A stretch of DNA of 41,678 nucleotides from Alphaproteobacteria bacterium (GCA_024278055.1 JAJRTY010000018.1:65072-106749), one strand, 5' to 3'; counted from the stretch's first letter, positions 8,274-17,067 are shown. Made by a program: numbers and translations. Notes: generated from the sequence alone by a model not told the origin.

Positions 8274-8315
8274 CAATCAATGTGATTGACATCGCTGCTC
8301 TCACTCCTTTATTCT
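8274..8315 (+). promoter_or_regulatory. Promoter with overlapping dyad for rhodanese-chrA
   Basis: A consensus -35 TTGACA (8286-8291) and TATTCT (8310-8315) are separated by 18 bases. A perfect dyad CAATCA-ATG-TGATTG (8274-8288) overlaps the first bases of the -35, so a bound protein could block or recruit polymerase. The rhodanese start is ~80 bases downstream. Confidence 0.55.
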
Positions 8316-8394
8316 GACCCCAGGGGCCGACACGGCCGCCCCTCAAGGCAGAGCTTGCCCAAGAGCCGCTCTTTTCTGTTTGGAGCGACGCCCA

Positions 8395-8727
8395 ATGAGC
8401 AAGACATCTGTTTCCACCAATGAACTCAGCAAACTACTGCATTCAGCCCACCCGCCGGTTGTTGTCGACGTGCGCAAAAAGCCTGCCTTTGAAAAAGACC
8501 CTGACACCTTGCCGAAAGCCACGTGGCGCAACCATGAGAAAGTTGCAACCTGGGCCAAAACCCAGCCGCGCGACCGGCGCATCGTGGTCTATTGTGTCCA
8601 CGGCCATGAAGTCAGCCGGAATGTGTGTGGCAGTTTACGTGATTTAGGATTTGATGCCTGTTTCCTCGAAGGTGGCATTGAGGGCTGGAAACAGGCCGGT
8701 CTGCAACTCACAAAAAGTACAGAATAG
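8395..8727 (+). CDS. Rhodanese-like sulfurtransferase domain protein, coupled to ChrA
   Basis: 110-residue single-domain rhodanese. The active-site Cys67 lies in YCVHGHEVS; the CH2-type VVVDVRKKPAF motif is near the N-terminus and LEGGIEGWKQAG near the C-terminus. Rhodanese domains move sulfane sulfur; the CVHGHEVS loop occurs in versions found near chromate transport genes. Start: the ATG at 8395 has GGAG at 8382-8385; an upstream TTG at 8380 lacks a ribosome site. Its stop TAG shares a base with the GTG of chrA, so the two are translationally coupled. A role in chromate or sulfate/thiosulfate handling is inferred from this. Confidence 0.85.
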   Translation: MSKTSVSTNELSKLLHSAHPPVVVDVRKKPAFEKDPDTLPKATWRNHEKVATWAKTQPRDRRIVVYCVHGHEVSRNVCGSLRDLGFDACFLEGGIEGWKQAGLQLTKSTE

Positions 8728-9995
8728 TGGCTGCCCCCACATTGGCACAAGCGACAAAAGTCTGGGCGAAAATCGGCCTGCTGTCTTTTGGTGGCCCGGC
8801 AGGTCAGATTGCCCTCATGCACCGCGAACTGGTTGAAACCCGCGACTGGTTGAGCGAACAGCAATTTCTCAATGCGCTCAATTTCTGCATGTTGCTGCCC
8901 GGCCCCGAAGCCATGCAGCTTGCCACCTATTCGGGTTGGAAAATGCACGGCGAAAAAGGCGGGCTTATAGCCGGACTGCTGTTTGTCATTCCCGGAGCAC
9001 TGGTCATCCTGGGCCTGTCGGTAATCTACGCTATGTTTGGTAGAGTGCCGCTGGTGGAAGCAGCTTTTCTCGGCATCAAGGCCGCCGTACTCGCCATTGT
9101 CCTCGAAGCCCTGGTCAAAGTCTCAAAACGCGCAGCAAAAACCGCAAACTTCCTGTGGATTGCCACCGCAGCCTTCGTCGCCCTGTTCTTTTTTGCCATC
9201 CCCTTCCCCCTGGTTATTCTTGTGGCAGCCATCGTCGGGGCTTTGCAAGCCCGCAACAGTAGACCGCATGAAAACACTGAAACTCAAGAGGTTTCCTGGC
9301 AGCAAACCACAACAACAGCCCTCAAGTGGCTCGTCATCTGGCTCGCTCCACTTGCCTTGCTGATTGCCATCAGCGGTCCCGATGATCTGATGGTGTCGAT
9401 CGGCCTGTTCTTTTCCAAGTTAGCTGTTGTCACCTTTGGCGGCGCTTATGCGGTATTGGCCTATATGGCCCAGCAGGCAGTGGAAAATTTCAACTGGCTC
9501 AGTGCGGCTGAAATGATAGACGGCCTCGGACTGGCTGAAACCACACCGGGACCGTTAATCCTGGTTACCCAGTTCGTCGGCTTCAAAGCCGGATTGCAAC
9601 AAGGCTATGGCGCAGCCTTTGCAGCCTCGGCCATTGTCTTATGGGTAACCTTTGCACCGTGCTTTTTATGGATATTTACCGGCGCACCCTACATCGAAAA
9701 ACTCGGCAACATGCCAAAAATATCCGCAGCCCTGGGCGCCATCACCGCCGCCGTCGTCGGCGTCATCGCCAATCTGACCGTCTGGTTTGGCCTGCACGTA
9801 TTGTTCGCAAATCTGGAGCCGCAAACCCTCGGCCCCGCCAGCTTCCTATGGCCCCAATGGGCAAGCATAAATCTCATCGCCCTGGCTCTTGCCACCCTCG
9901 CCGGTATATTGCTCTTGAAACTCCATTGGGGTCTTTTCAAAACCCTGAGCCTGTGCGGCGCTTTGGGTATGGCGGCAAAGCTGATCGCTTTTTGA
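8727..9995 (+). CDS. chrA: ChrA-family chromate efflux transporter
   Basis: 422-residue integral membrane protein with two homologous halves, as in long-chain CHR-family transporters. Each half starts with the family pattern: KIGLLSFGGPAGQIALMHRELV and, in the second, KLAVVTFGGAYAVLAYMAQQAV, then LPGPEAMQLATYSGW and TTPGPLILVTQFVGF respectively. Many hydrophobic segments follow. Proven members expel chromate; others may carry sulfate-like anions. The GTG start overlaps the rhodanese stop by one base. The Rieske oxygenase gene starts 66 bases downstream and might be cotranscribed. Confidence 0.92.
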   Translation: MAAPTLAQATKVWAKIGLLSFGGPAGQIALMHRELVETRDWLSEQQFLNALNFCMLLPGPEAMQLATYSGWKMHGEKGGLIAGLLFVIPGALVILGLSVIYAMFGRVPLVEAAFLGIKAAVLAIVLEALVKVSKRAAKTANFLWIATAAFVALFFFAIPFPLVILVAAIVGALQARNSRPHENTETQEVSWQQTTTTALKWLVIWLAPLALLIAISGPDDLMVSIGLFFSKLAVVTFGGAYAVLAYMAQQAVENFNWLSAAEMIDGLGLAETTPGPLILVTQFVGFKAGLQQGYGAAFAASAIVLWVTFAPCFLWIFTGAPYIEKLGNMPKISAALGAITAAVVGVIANLTVWFGLHVLFANLEPQTLGPASFLWPQWASINLIALALATLAGILLLKLHWGLFKTLSLCGALGMAAKLIAF

Positions 9996-10061
9996 TTGAC
10001 AAAAACTCCAGCTGAATTCACGGTTCCATTCTGACCTGATCGCATCTGTTGGAGTGACGCG

Positions 10062-11210
10062 ATGAATGAAACCAACACAACTTCTCTTGACGATGTTTTA
10101 CAGCCTGTAGCCACCGCCAAAGGCCTGCCCAACGCTCATTATATTGACTCTGAAACCGCAGCAAATGAGCGTGAAAAAGTATTTTTTACCAATTGGACAG
10201 CGGTGGGATTTGGCAAGGATGTAGCAGAACCGGGTTCGGCTGTACCGATGGAATTTATGGGCCTGCCGTTGTTGATCGTTCGTGATGATGACACTACCAT
10301 TCGCGTGTTTCAAAACACCTGCCGCCATCGCGGTATGATCTTGATGGAACACCCCGGAAAAGTTAAGGGCGTTATCAGGTGCCCCTATCATTCCTGGTGT
10401 TATTCAAAGGCCGGTAAATTGATCATCACGCCCCATGTGGGTGGCCCCGGCATCAATGTAGCAGCTGAAATCAAGCGCGAAAAACTGGGCCTGATCGAAT
10501 TCAGGTCCCATATGTGGAACGACATTATATTTGTCAATATTTCCGGTGATGCCCCGGCCTTTGAAGAATATGCCGGCGATTTATTGCAACGCTGGCATGA
10601 GTTTGAGCAGCCCATTTTCCATGGCGGACCGGAATCTTCCTTCCAACTGGAAGTTAGATGTAACTGGAAGCTGGCGGTTGAAAATTATTGCGAAAGCTAT
10701 CACCTGCCGTGGATTCATCCCGGTCTCAATTCATATTCGCGTCTCGAAGATCATTACCACATTGTCAACCCGGACAGGTTTTCCGGCCAGGGAACCACCG
10801 TTTACAATCCAAAGCTCGATGACAGCGGTCGCAGCTTTGCCAATTTTGCCGGCCTCTCGGCCAAATGGGATACATCCGCCGAATATATAGCGCTTTACCC
10901 CAATGTCCTGCTCGGCGTTCATCGCGACCACACATTTGCAATTTTACTGCAACCGCTTGATCATCAACGCACCATTGAGCACATCGAAATCTATTACGCC
11001 AAAGAAAGCTCCACCAAAGCCAGTATGGTTGATCTGCGGCAAAAAAATGCCGGCCTGTGGAAAAGCGTTTTTCTCGAAGATGTTTTCGTCGTCGAAGGCA
11101 TGCAGAAAGGCCGCCACGGCATCGGCTTTGATGGCGGTAAATTTTCCCCGGCCATGGACGAGCCCACCCATTGTTTTCACCACTGGGTAGCTTCCCGGTT
11201 CACAACCTGA
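10062..11210 (+). CDS. Rieske non-heme iron oxygenase, alpha subunit
   Basis: 382 residues. The N-terminal Rieske [2Fe-2S] ligands are C87-x-H89 (NTCRHRG) and C107-x2-H110 (RCPYHSW). The catalytic domain has the mononuclear-iron pair in AVENYCESYHLPWIHPG (H214, H219), and a C-terminal EDVFVVEGMQ segment matches the usual acidic region. The substrate cannot be read from sequence; relatives act on aromatics, and a branch demethylates or oxidises quaternary amines such as glycine betaine, carnitine or stachydrine. No reductase subunit is adjacent, so electrons must come from elsewhere. Start: ATG with TTGGAG ~9 bases upstream. A small ORF follows after 10 bases. Confidence 0.88.
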   Translation: MNETNTTSLDDVLQPVATAKGLPNAHYIDSETAANEREKVFFTNWTAVGFGKDVAEPGSAVPMEFMGLPLLIVRDDDTTIRVFQNTCRHRGMILMEHPGKVKGVIRCPYHSWCYSKAGKLIITPHVGGPGINVAAEIKREKLGLIEFRSHMWNDIIFVNISGDAPAFEEYAGDLLQRWHEFEQPIFHGGPESSFQLEVRCNWKLAVENYCESYHLPWIHPGLNSYSRLEDHYHIVNPDRFSGQGTTVYNPKLDDSGRSFANFAGLSAKWDTSAEYIALYPNVLLGVHRDHTFAILLQPLDHQRTIEHIEIYYAKESSTKASMVDLRQKNAGLWKSVFLEDVFVVEGMQKGRHGIGFDGGKFSPAMDEPTHCFHHWVASRFTT

Positions 11211-11220
11211 AATTTAAGGT

Positions 11221-11433
11221 ATGGAGAACAAACTACTAGAGGCCGTGAAGCGCCATGACCTTGAGGTGTTGACGCAGATTTATACGGATGCTGCCAATGC
11301 CAGCGAGCAGCGTGGCAATATTGATGAAGCCTGTTTCTTCCTCACTCAGGCTTATGTCTGCGCCCTGCAACAAGGTGCCGACATCGCAGTTGAGCTGCGT
11401 TTGCGCCTGGTTGAATATGGTCGCGAAAATTAA
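11221..11433 (+). CDS. Small helical protein of unknown function after the Rieske gene
   Basis: 70 residues, all predicted helix with TPR-like spacing (LLEAVKRHDLEVLTQIYTDAANASEQRGNIDEACFFLTQAYVCALQ). It starts 10 bases after the oxygenase stop, so cotranscription is likely. Its stop codon overlaps the stop of the convergent transglycosylase gene. I recall short proteins of this shape as conserved hypotheticals in Rhizobiales but cannot name a function; a role as partner of the oxygenase is only suggested by position. Confidence 0.65.
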   Translation: MENKLLEAVKRHDLEVLTQIYTDAANASEQRGNIDEACFFLTQAYVCALQQGADIAVELRLRLVEYGREN

Positions 11434-12632
11434 AGCAACCGGTTGAGCAAATCAGGGGTGGGATAGGAATCCGCCGGCAGACCCAGTTTTTTCTGCACCG
11501 CCTTGACTGCATCACGGGTTTTTGCACCTATTATACCGTCAATCTTGCCAACGTCGTAACCACGCCTCACCAGCAATCGTTGCAATCTTTTGGTCTGGCT
11601 CAAGTTCAGGCTTTGCACCTGGGCCCGGCCCTTGTTCAGCCTGCCCGCTCCGGCATAACGTGTGGCAAGATAACCCGCAGTGATGCCGTAGGTCAGTGAC
11701 TTGTTCCATTCAAGATAGATATCAAAATTATCGTAGCTCAGGAATGCCGGGCCATTACGCCCCATCGGCAATAATAAAGACGCCCGCAACCCATCCGCCT
11801 TCAAGGCTTTGCCGTTGGCCTGGGCCACACCCCATTTTGCCCATTGCGACCGTGGCAACTTGATTGCCAGGCTCGATTGGTCCCACGGCATTCTGGCGGG
11901 CACGCGCACCTCCTGCAGCCATGGTTGATTGCGCTTCCAACCAAGGCTTTTGAGGTAATTCGCAGTTGAAGCCAGCACATCAGGCACGCTTTTAAGCAAA
12001 TCACGCCGCCCGTCACCGTCATAATCTACCGCAAAATCAATGTAATGCTGGGGCAGAAACTGGGTTTGCCCCAACTCTCCCGCCCACGGTCCGACCATCT
12101 GATCAACCCGCAAATCACCCCGGTCAACAATGCGTAAAGCTGCAAACAATTGCGTGCGAAACAACTCGGGCCGGCGACAGTCATAGGCCATGGTCGCCAG
12201 GGACTTCAGCGTTGGCATATCACCGATAAAGGCACCAAAATCCGTTTCCAGCGCCCAAAAAGCCAGAATAACCGGGGCGGGCACACCGTATTGCTTTTCA
12301 ACACTGGCAAAAACGCGGGCGTATTTGCGTTTAAGTTTAGCCCCGCGCTTGAGCCGGTTGTTCGACACCATGCGACCTGAAAATTTCAAAAACGTCTGGG
12401 CAAACACGCCCTGGCGACGGTCCTTGGCCACAATAGACGGATTGTAAACAACGCCGGCCAGCCCGCGCTCAATGGTATCACGACTGATACCCCTGGCAAT
12501 TGCTTCCTGCTTGAACGCCGACAGCCATTTTTGAAAATTGCCGGTATTGCGACAATCATAACCTGCCTGGGCAGCGCCCGATAGCACCATCGCCGCAACA
12601 AAAGAGGCTCCCGCCAATCCAAATCGTCGCAT
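11430..12632 (-). CDS. Lytic murein transglycosylase, MltB type, with C-terminal peptidoglycan-binding domain
   Basis: 400 residues. A signal peptide (FVAAMVLSGAAQAG) is followed by an SLT_2/MltB catalytic domain with the catalytic Glu129 in FWALETDFGAF, then GELGQTQFLPQHYIDFAVDYDGDGRRDL and FLSYDNFDIYLEWNKSLTYG, all typical. The last ~60 residues (NLSQTKRLQRLLVRRGYDVGKIDG..) form a PG_binding_1 domain. It cleaves glycan strands to 1,6-anhydro products in the periplasm. It has no lipobox, so is probably soluble. Convergent with the preceding gene; a second transglycosylase lies upstream on the same strand. Confidence 0.93.
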   Translation of the reverse strand: MRRFGLAGASFVAAMVLSGAAQAGYDCRNTGNFQKWLSAFKQEAIARGISRDTIERGLAGVVYNPSIVAKDRRQGVFAQTFLKFSGRMVSNNRLKRGAKLKRKYARVFASVEKQYGVPAPVILAFWALETDFGAFIGDMPTLKSLATMAYDCRRPELFRTQLFAALRIVDRGDLRVDQMVGPWAGELGQTQFLPQHYIDFAVDYDGDGRRDLLKSVPDVLASTANYLKSLGWKRNQPWLQEVRVPARMPWDQSSLAIKLPRSQWAKWGVAQANGKALKADGLRASLLLPMGRNGPAFLSYDNFDIYLEWNKSLTYGITAGYLATRYAGAGRLNKGRAQVQSLNLSQTKRLQRLLVRRGYDVGKIDGIIGAKTRDAVKAVQKKLGLPADSYPTPDLLNRLL

Positions 12633-12757
12633 ATCTCCAACCCACCCTGTTCAATGAAAATTCAGCTCAAAACCCGTCTTTTGAATATGAATTAGCATGG
12701 TAAACAAAAAATAAAGGCCAGACTATGTGTTTGTAGGGAGGCTGGATCTGGAGTTGG

Positions 12758-13309
12758 CTAACCGCGCCTCATGATGGCTTTGACGCGTTTGCAGTATCGC
12801 GCTGCATTGGCGCTCAGGCGTTTGGCATAAAGGCCGCCATTATAGCGCATGATGGTGCCACAGGTATTGCCGCCGGCGCGTTTGTAAGCTTCACCCAGAT
12901 ATTTCATGCCCCAGTACAGATTGGTATCGGGCTTGTAGAGGTTACTCATTTTACCGCGATAGCCGATGCCGCGTGCAGTTGCCGGCATAATCTGCATTAA
13001 ACCGATTTCCCCGGCCCTGCCGCGCGCACGTGGATTATAGCTGCTCTCAACGAAAACCACTGCATTAGCCAGCTTGACGGGCACACCAACTGCACGCGCA
13101 TGACGTGAAATCAGGGCATTGTATTTTTTTGAGTTTCTGGCGGATCGGGTGACCCGCTTAGGCTTGGCACCTGCCACTTTATTTACCGCAGGCGCAAACC
13201 AGCCACTAAAGAAACCGATTTCACGCTCAGCCGAAGCATTCTGAAAGGATCCGACAAAACCGACAATAAAAACCAGACTGAAAATCTTAAACAAACGGTG
13301 AGAATTCAC
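12758..13309 (-). CDS. Small SLT-type lytic transglycosylase
   Basis: About 183 residues. N-terminal signal peptide (FSLVFIVGFVGSFQNASA), then a basic linker and an SLT domain with the catalytic Glu88 in VFVESSYNP, the GEIGLMQIMPATARGIGY motif and the C-terminal YNGGLYAKR. Start: an ATG at 13324 has no ribosome site, whereas the in-frame GTG at 13309 has GGAG eight bases upstream, so I prefer the latter. Small secreted transglycosylases of this kind remodel peptidoglycan locally, for example for envelope machines; none is adjacent here. Confidence 0.88.
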   Translation of the reverse strand: MNSHRLFKIFSLVFIVGFVGSFQNASAEREIGFFSGWFAPAVNKVAGAKPKRVTRSARNSKKYNALISRHARAVGVPVKLANAVVFVESSYNPRARGRAGEIGLMQIMPATARGIGYRGKMSNLYKPDTNLYWGMKYLGEAYKRAGGNTCGTIMRYNGGLYAKRLSANAARYCKRVKAIMRRG

Positions 13310-13646
13310 GCTCAACTCCAACATTATTAAAGGATAAGGAGCGGCTGACTAATCATCAATTAAGGTTTATTTGTGAAGCCTTCTGATACCCCGATTCCGG
13401 CCACCTTTCTGCCATTTTCCGGCGAAATAAAATGTCGTGAGCACATGCATATAGCGTTGGGAAATTTCAACCATGGCAGGCAATTCGCCCATTTGTTACA
13501 GTTAAGCCTGCAAGAAAATTAATTCGGGGCCCTTTAACGCTAAATCCTATTCGCCTTGCCATTTGACCAAGAAAAAAGCATCATGGCACCCAATTGAACT
13601 TGCAGGGGGATATCAGTTTGAGCAAAAATAATATAACAGGCCTCGG
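13310..13646. other. Intergenic region upstream of the amino-acid ABC transporter
   Basis: 337 bases between divergent genes. Both a transglycosylase promoter (minus) and the transporter promoter (plus) should lie here, but no convincing -35/-10 pair is seen. An 8-bp inverted repeat, CCTGCAAG (13507-13514) and CTTGCAGG (13599-13606), is 84 bases apart and might be regulatory. Confidence 0.4.
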
Positions 13647-14420
13647 ATGAGTAACACCACACCGGCACTGGTGGCAGAAGACATCTACAAATCCTTTGGA
13701 TCACTTGAGGTTTTAAAGGGCGTATCACTTGTCGCCAATGACGGCGACGTCATTTCCATGGTCGGCAGTTCCGGCTCGGGTAAAAGCACATTTCTGCGCT
13801 GCATAAATTTTCTCGAAACCCCGGACAAGGGTCGCATCGTCGTCGAAGGCGAGGAAATCCGTATTAAAACCGACCGCTCCGGCAGGCTTATTACTTCCGA
13901 CCCCAAACAGATTGACCGCATGCGCTCACGCCTTGGCATGGTGTTTCAGAGCTTTAATCTGTGGTCACACATGACCATCGTACAAAACATCATGGAAGGG
14001 CCGGTCCACGTTCTTGGTCGGCCAAAAAACGAAGTCCGCGATGACGCCATGGCCTTGCTGGAAAAAGTCGGTATTGCCGAAAAGAAAGACAGCTATCCAT
14101 CCGAACTTTCCGGCGGCCAGCAGCAACGCGTTGCCATCGCGCGGGCCTTGTGCATGAAGCCAAAAGTGTTATTGTTTGATGAGCCGACCTCAGCGCTTGA
14201 TCCTGAACTGGTTGGAGAAGTTTTAAAAGTTATCCGCGAACTGGCCGATGAGGGCCGAACCATGATTGTTGTCACCCACGAAATGGGGTTTGCCCGGGAA
14301 GTTTCTTCCCAGGCTATTTTTCTTCATGAGGGCCGTATAGAAGAGCAAGCCAGCCCGGAAGAACTCTTCGGAAATCCGAAGTCCGAACGCTGCCGCCAGT
14401 TTCTGGCAAGCAGCCTGTAA
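13647..14420 (+). CDS. Polar amino-acid ABC transporter, ATP-binding protein (OccP/HisP type)
   Basis: 257 residues. Walker A is GSSGSGKST (40-48), the Q-loop MVFQSFNLWSHMT, the signature LSGGQQQR, Walker B VLLFDEPTS, and the switch His in VVTHEMGF. The insertion after the first strands (EEIRIKTDRSGRLITSDPKQIDRMRS) is characteristic of the octopine/nopaline/histidine importer subgroup. It energises uptake with the two permeases encoded downstream. First gene of the set; the binding-protein gene follows after 28 bases. Confidence 0.94.
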   Translation: MSNTTPALVAEDIYKSFGSLEVLKGVSLVANDGDVISMVGSSGSGKSTFLRCINFLETPDKGRIVVEGEEIRIKTDRSGRLITSDPKQIDRMRSRLGMVFQSFNLWSHMTIVQNIMEGPVHVLGRPKNEVRDDAMALLEKVGIAEKKDSYPSELSGGQQQRVAIARALCMKPKVLLFDEPTSALDPELVGEVLKVIRELADEGRTMIVVTHEMGFAREVSSQAIFLHEGRIEEQASPEELFGNPKSERCRQFLASSL

Positions 14421-14448
14421 CCACAGTAAACATCAAGGGAGAAATCAC

Positions 14449-15282
14449 ATGAAAAAACTAGCATTGTTAACCACGGCAATTGTCTTTGCCATTGCCGGAC
14501 AGGCGACCGCCGCAGAAAAAATCAGAATTGCTACAGAAGGCGCGTACGCACCATGGAATTATAAGGATTCAGCTGGAAATCTGGTTGGCTTTGAAATTGA
14601 CCTTGCCAAAGACCTGTGCGCGCGCATGAAAGCCGAATGCACAATCGTCGAGCAGGCCTGGGACGGTATAATTCCCGCATTGCAGGCTGGCAAGTATGAC
14701 GCCATCATGGCTGGCATGTCGATAACCGACAAGCGCAAGAAAATCATTTCATTCTCCCGCGCCTACGCTTCAACTCCAGCTAAATTTGTTGTTTTGAAAT
14801 CAAGCCCGGCAGCAGGTTTCAAGACCATGGAAGCCGACATTAATCTGACTGAGCTCGACAAAATGGAGAAAATGTCGATTGGTGAACTTGTTTCTCAGTT
14901 CAAGGGCAAAACCGTTGGCGTACAGGTGGCTACCACTCACCTCAATTTCCTCAATGAGTATCTCGGCAAGGATGTCACCATCAAATCCTACGACACCCAG
15001 GAAAACCTCGACCTTGATTTACAGGCCGGACGTGTTGATGCAGCACTCGCCTCCATGAGCTATTGGGCACCATTGCTCAAAGGCGACAAGGGCAAAGACA
15101 TGACAGCCGTTGGACCAAATCTTACCGGTGGTCCATTTGGTGCCGGTGTTGGTGTTGGTATTCGCCAGAAAGACAAGAAACTTGTCGACATGTTCTCCAA
15201 AGCCATCAACGAATCGATTGCAGCAGGCGTCGTCTCCAAGCTTGCCATCAAGCATTTCGGATTTGATGCTTCAGTAAAATAA
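14449..15282 (+). CDS. Periplasmic amino-acid-binding protein (lysine/arginine/ornithine/octopine type)
   Basis: 277 residues with a signal peptide ending near AGQATA-AE. The mature start (EKIRIATEGAYAPWNYKDSAGNLVGFEIDLAKDLCARMKAEC) and AWDGIIPALQAGKYDAIMAGMSITDKRKKIISFS are the type-II amino-acid SBP signatures. The protein delivers a polar, probably basic, amino acid or opine-like compound to the membrane permeases. A strong AGGGAG ribosome site precedes the ATG. A palindromic repeat element lies between it and the permease genes and could raise its relative expression. Confidence 0.92.
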   Translation: MKKLALLTTAIVFAIAGQATAAEKIRIATEGAYAPWNYKDSAGNLVGFEIDLAKDLCARMKAECTIVEQAWDGIIPALQAGKYDAIMAGMSITDKRKKIISFSRAYASTPAKFVVLKSSPAAGFKTMEADINLTELDKMEKMSIGELVSQFKGKTVGVQVATTHLNFLNEYLGKDVTIKSYDTQENLDLDLQAGRVDAALASMSYWAPLLKGDKGKDMTAVGPNLTGGPFGAGVGVGIRQKDKKLVDMFSKAINESIAAGVVSKLAIKHFGFDASVK

Positions 15283-15365
15283 TATCCACGGCGATTGACG
15301 GGAATGAATTTCCGTCAATCGCTATAGCATGTCGCATTTGATTAATTTCATACCACTCTACTTCG

Positions 15366-15481
15366 TCATCCCCGGGCTTGTCCCGGGGATCCATTCCTCA
15401 ACTCTCTCGGCCAAAAGACAGTTTCTTTGAATTCGGGGGCTCAATGGTAGGGATCCCCGGGACAAGCCCGGGGATAACGCG
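15366..15481. repeat. Palindromic intergenic repeat element (copy 1)
   Basis: Arms 15368-15392 and 15451-15475 are perfect 25-bp inverted repeats 58 bases apart; each arm is itself a near-palindrome (CCCCGGG-CTTGT-CCCGGGG). The centre shares CTCTCG..CCA..AAAGACAG and CTCAATGG with a second copy at 26717-26814. It lies inside the transporter operon between the binding protein and first permease, where such elements commonly act as RNA-stabilising or attenuating hairpins. Confidence 0.88.
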
Positions 15482-15537
15482 ACGGAGTGAGTTAGATTGA
15501 GAGCGACATACTTTAGACACTGAGGGGAAGTGACAAA

Positions 15538-16251
15538 ATGAACCTGTCGTTGCTGGTGTGGGGAGACGCTGGTTGGGGAGACGAGCTGTTTTTCGGCGCG
15601 CTCATGACCATCGCTGTTGCAGCAGCTTCGTACTTTCTCGGCATTTTGTTTGGCATCGGCTTTGCCGCCATGAAACTGTCGCGGCATACTTCCCTGCATC
15701 TCATCGCCGACATTTACACCACCGTCATTCGCGGCATCCCTGAACTGCTGATCATTTATCTGGTGTTTTTCAGTGGTGGCAATCTGTTGCGCGCCATCGC
15801 CAAAGGCCTGTTCGGCTATGGCGAATTTATTGACCTGCCAATCTTTGTCACCGGCATGTTGTGTATCGGTCTCAGTGCCGGGGCCTATGCAACCGAAGTA
15901 ATCCGCGGTGCCGTCCTCGCCGTGCCCGTTGGTCAGATAGAAGCAGCACGCGCCATCGGCATGTCGAAAACAAAAAGGTTTTACCGGATTTTGGTACCGC
16001 AGGTGGCCCGCTACGCCCTTCCGGGGCTGGGCAATGTCTGGCAGCTCACCTTGAAGGAAACATCGCTCATCTCCGTCATTGGCCTGGTTGAAATCATGCG
16101 TCAGGCTTCCATTGGTTCAGGCTCAACCAAAGAGCCGTTTACATTTTATTTTGCAGCCCTCCTGCTCTATCTCCTCCTCACATCATTTTCCAACCGAGGT
16201 TTTTTATGGGCCGAAGTCCGCGCCAATCGCGGCGTCAGGGAGGCATCATAA
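15538..16251 (+). CDS. Polar amino-acid ABC transporter permease 1 (OccQ/HisQ type)
   Basis: 237 residues, about five hydrophobic segments. The EAA loop contacting the ATPase reads GAVLAVPVGQIEAARAIGMSK, followed by LPGLGNVWQLTLKETSLISVIGLVEI. Start: ATG with GAGGGGAAG upstream. Only one base separates its stop from the next permease ATG. Together with permease 2 it forms the membrane channel. Confidence 0.93.
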   Translation: MNLSLLVWGDAGWGDELFFGALMTIAVAAASYFLGILFGIGFAAMKLSRHTSLHLIADIYTTVIRGIPELLIIYLVFFSGGNLLRAIAKGLFGYGEFIDLPIFVTGMLCIGLSAGAYATEVIRGAVLAVPVGQIEAARAIGMSKTKRFYRILVPQVARYALPGLGNVWQLTLKETSLISVIGLVEIMRQASIGSGSTKEPFTFYFAALLLYLLLTSFSNRGFLWAEVRANRGVREAS

Positions 16252-16252
16252 G

Positions 16253-17011
16253 ATGAACTGGGAGTTAATGAACGAATCCTGGCCCGAACTTCTCGCCGCC
16301 GTCCCGGTAACATTGACGCTTGCCGCTTCATCTTTGTTTTTGGGGTTTTTCCTGGCAGTAGGCATATCCTTGATGCGGGTGTCAAAAATCTGGATACTTT
16401 CCAATTTTGCTTACTTTTTTGTTTATCTTTTCCGCTCAACCCCTTTGCTGGTACAGATATTCCTGATTTATTACGGCTCCGGTCAGTTCCGGGATTTCTT
16501 TGAAAGCATCGGCCTGTGGGTATTTTTCCGCGAGGCCTGGTTTTGCGCCATCCTGTCTTTAACGTTGAACACCGCAGCTTACTCAAGCGAAATCATCCGC
16601 GGCGGCATTCAGTCCGTGCCCTTTGGCCAGATTGAAGCAGCAAAAGCCGTCGGCATGTCAAAGGCATTATTGTTCAGGCGCATCACCTTCCCGGTCGCCA
16701 TTCGTCAGGCCCTGCCCGGTTACGGTAACGAAATAATCCTGATGGTAAAGGCAACCTCCCTGGCCAGCACCATCACACTTCTTGAAATAACCGGCGTTGC
16801 CAAAAAAATCATTTCGGCCACCTGGAGCCCCATTGAGATATTCATTATCGCCGGAATATTTTACCTGATCATAAATTTCATCGTCACCCGCATTATCCAG
16901 ACACTGGAAATAAAACTGTCACCGCAATTATTCCGCGACAGAAAATCCTGGTGGCAATCCCTGCGCCAAAACAACCGCCAGACAGCCAAAGCCCCGCAGA
17001 CTTTTCGCTAA
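16253..17011 (+). CDS. Polar amino-acid ABC transporter permease 2 (OccM/HisM type)
   Basis: 252 residues. The EAA loop is GGIQSVPFGQIEAAKAVGMSK, followed by LPGYGNEIILMVKATSLASTITLLEITG; FRSTPLLVQIFLIYYG is the conserved first-half motif. Start at 16253 is set by GGGAGG nine bases upstream; a later ATG at 16268 is possible. The C-terminus is basic (SWWQSLRQNNRQTAKAPQTFR). Last gene of the operon, followed by a nested inverted repeat. Confidence 0.93.
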   Translation: MNWELMNESWPELLAAVPVTLTLAASSLFLGFFLAVGISLMRVSKIWILSNFAYFFVYLFRSTPLLVQIFLIYYGSGQFRDFFESIGLWVFFREAWFCAILSLTLNTAAYSSEIIRGGIQSVPFGQIEAAKAVGMSKALLFRRITFPVAIRQALPGYGNEIILMVKATSLASTITLLEITGVAKKIISATWSPIEIFIIAGIFYLIINFIVTRIIQTLEIKLSPQLFRDRKSWWQSLRQNNRQTAKAPQTFR

Positions 17012-17061
17012 GTGACTTTAGAGAACTCAAGCGGCGCGCCGCTTGAGCGCCACTAAAATCA
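17012..17061. terminator. Nested inverted repeat, bidirectional terminator
   Basis: A perfect 22-bp palindrome (17026-17047, centre GGCGCGCC) is flanked by outer arms GTGACTTTAG (17012-17021) and CTAAAATCAC (17052-17061) that pair with one mismatch. It sits exactly between the ends of two convergent genes, so it probably terminates both. Confidence 0.75.
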
Positions 17062-17067
17062 CCCCTT

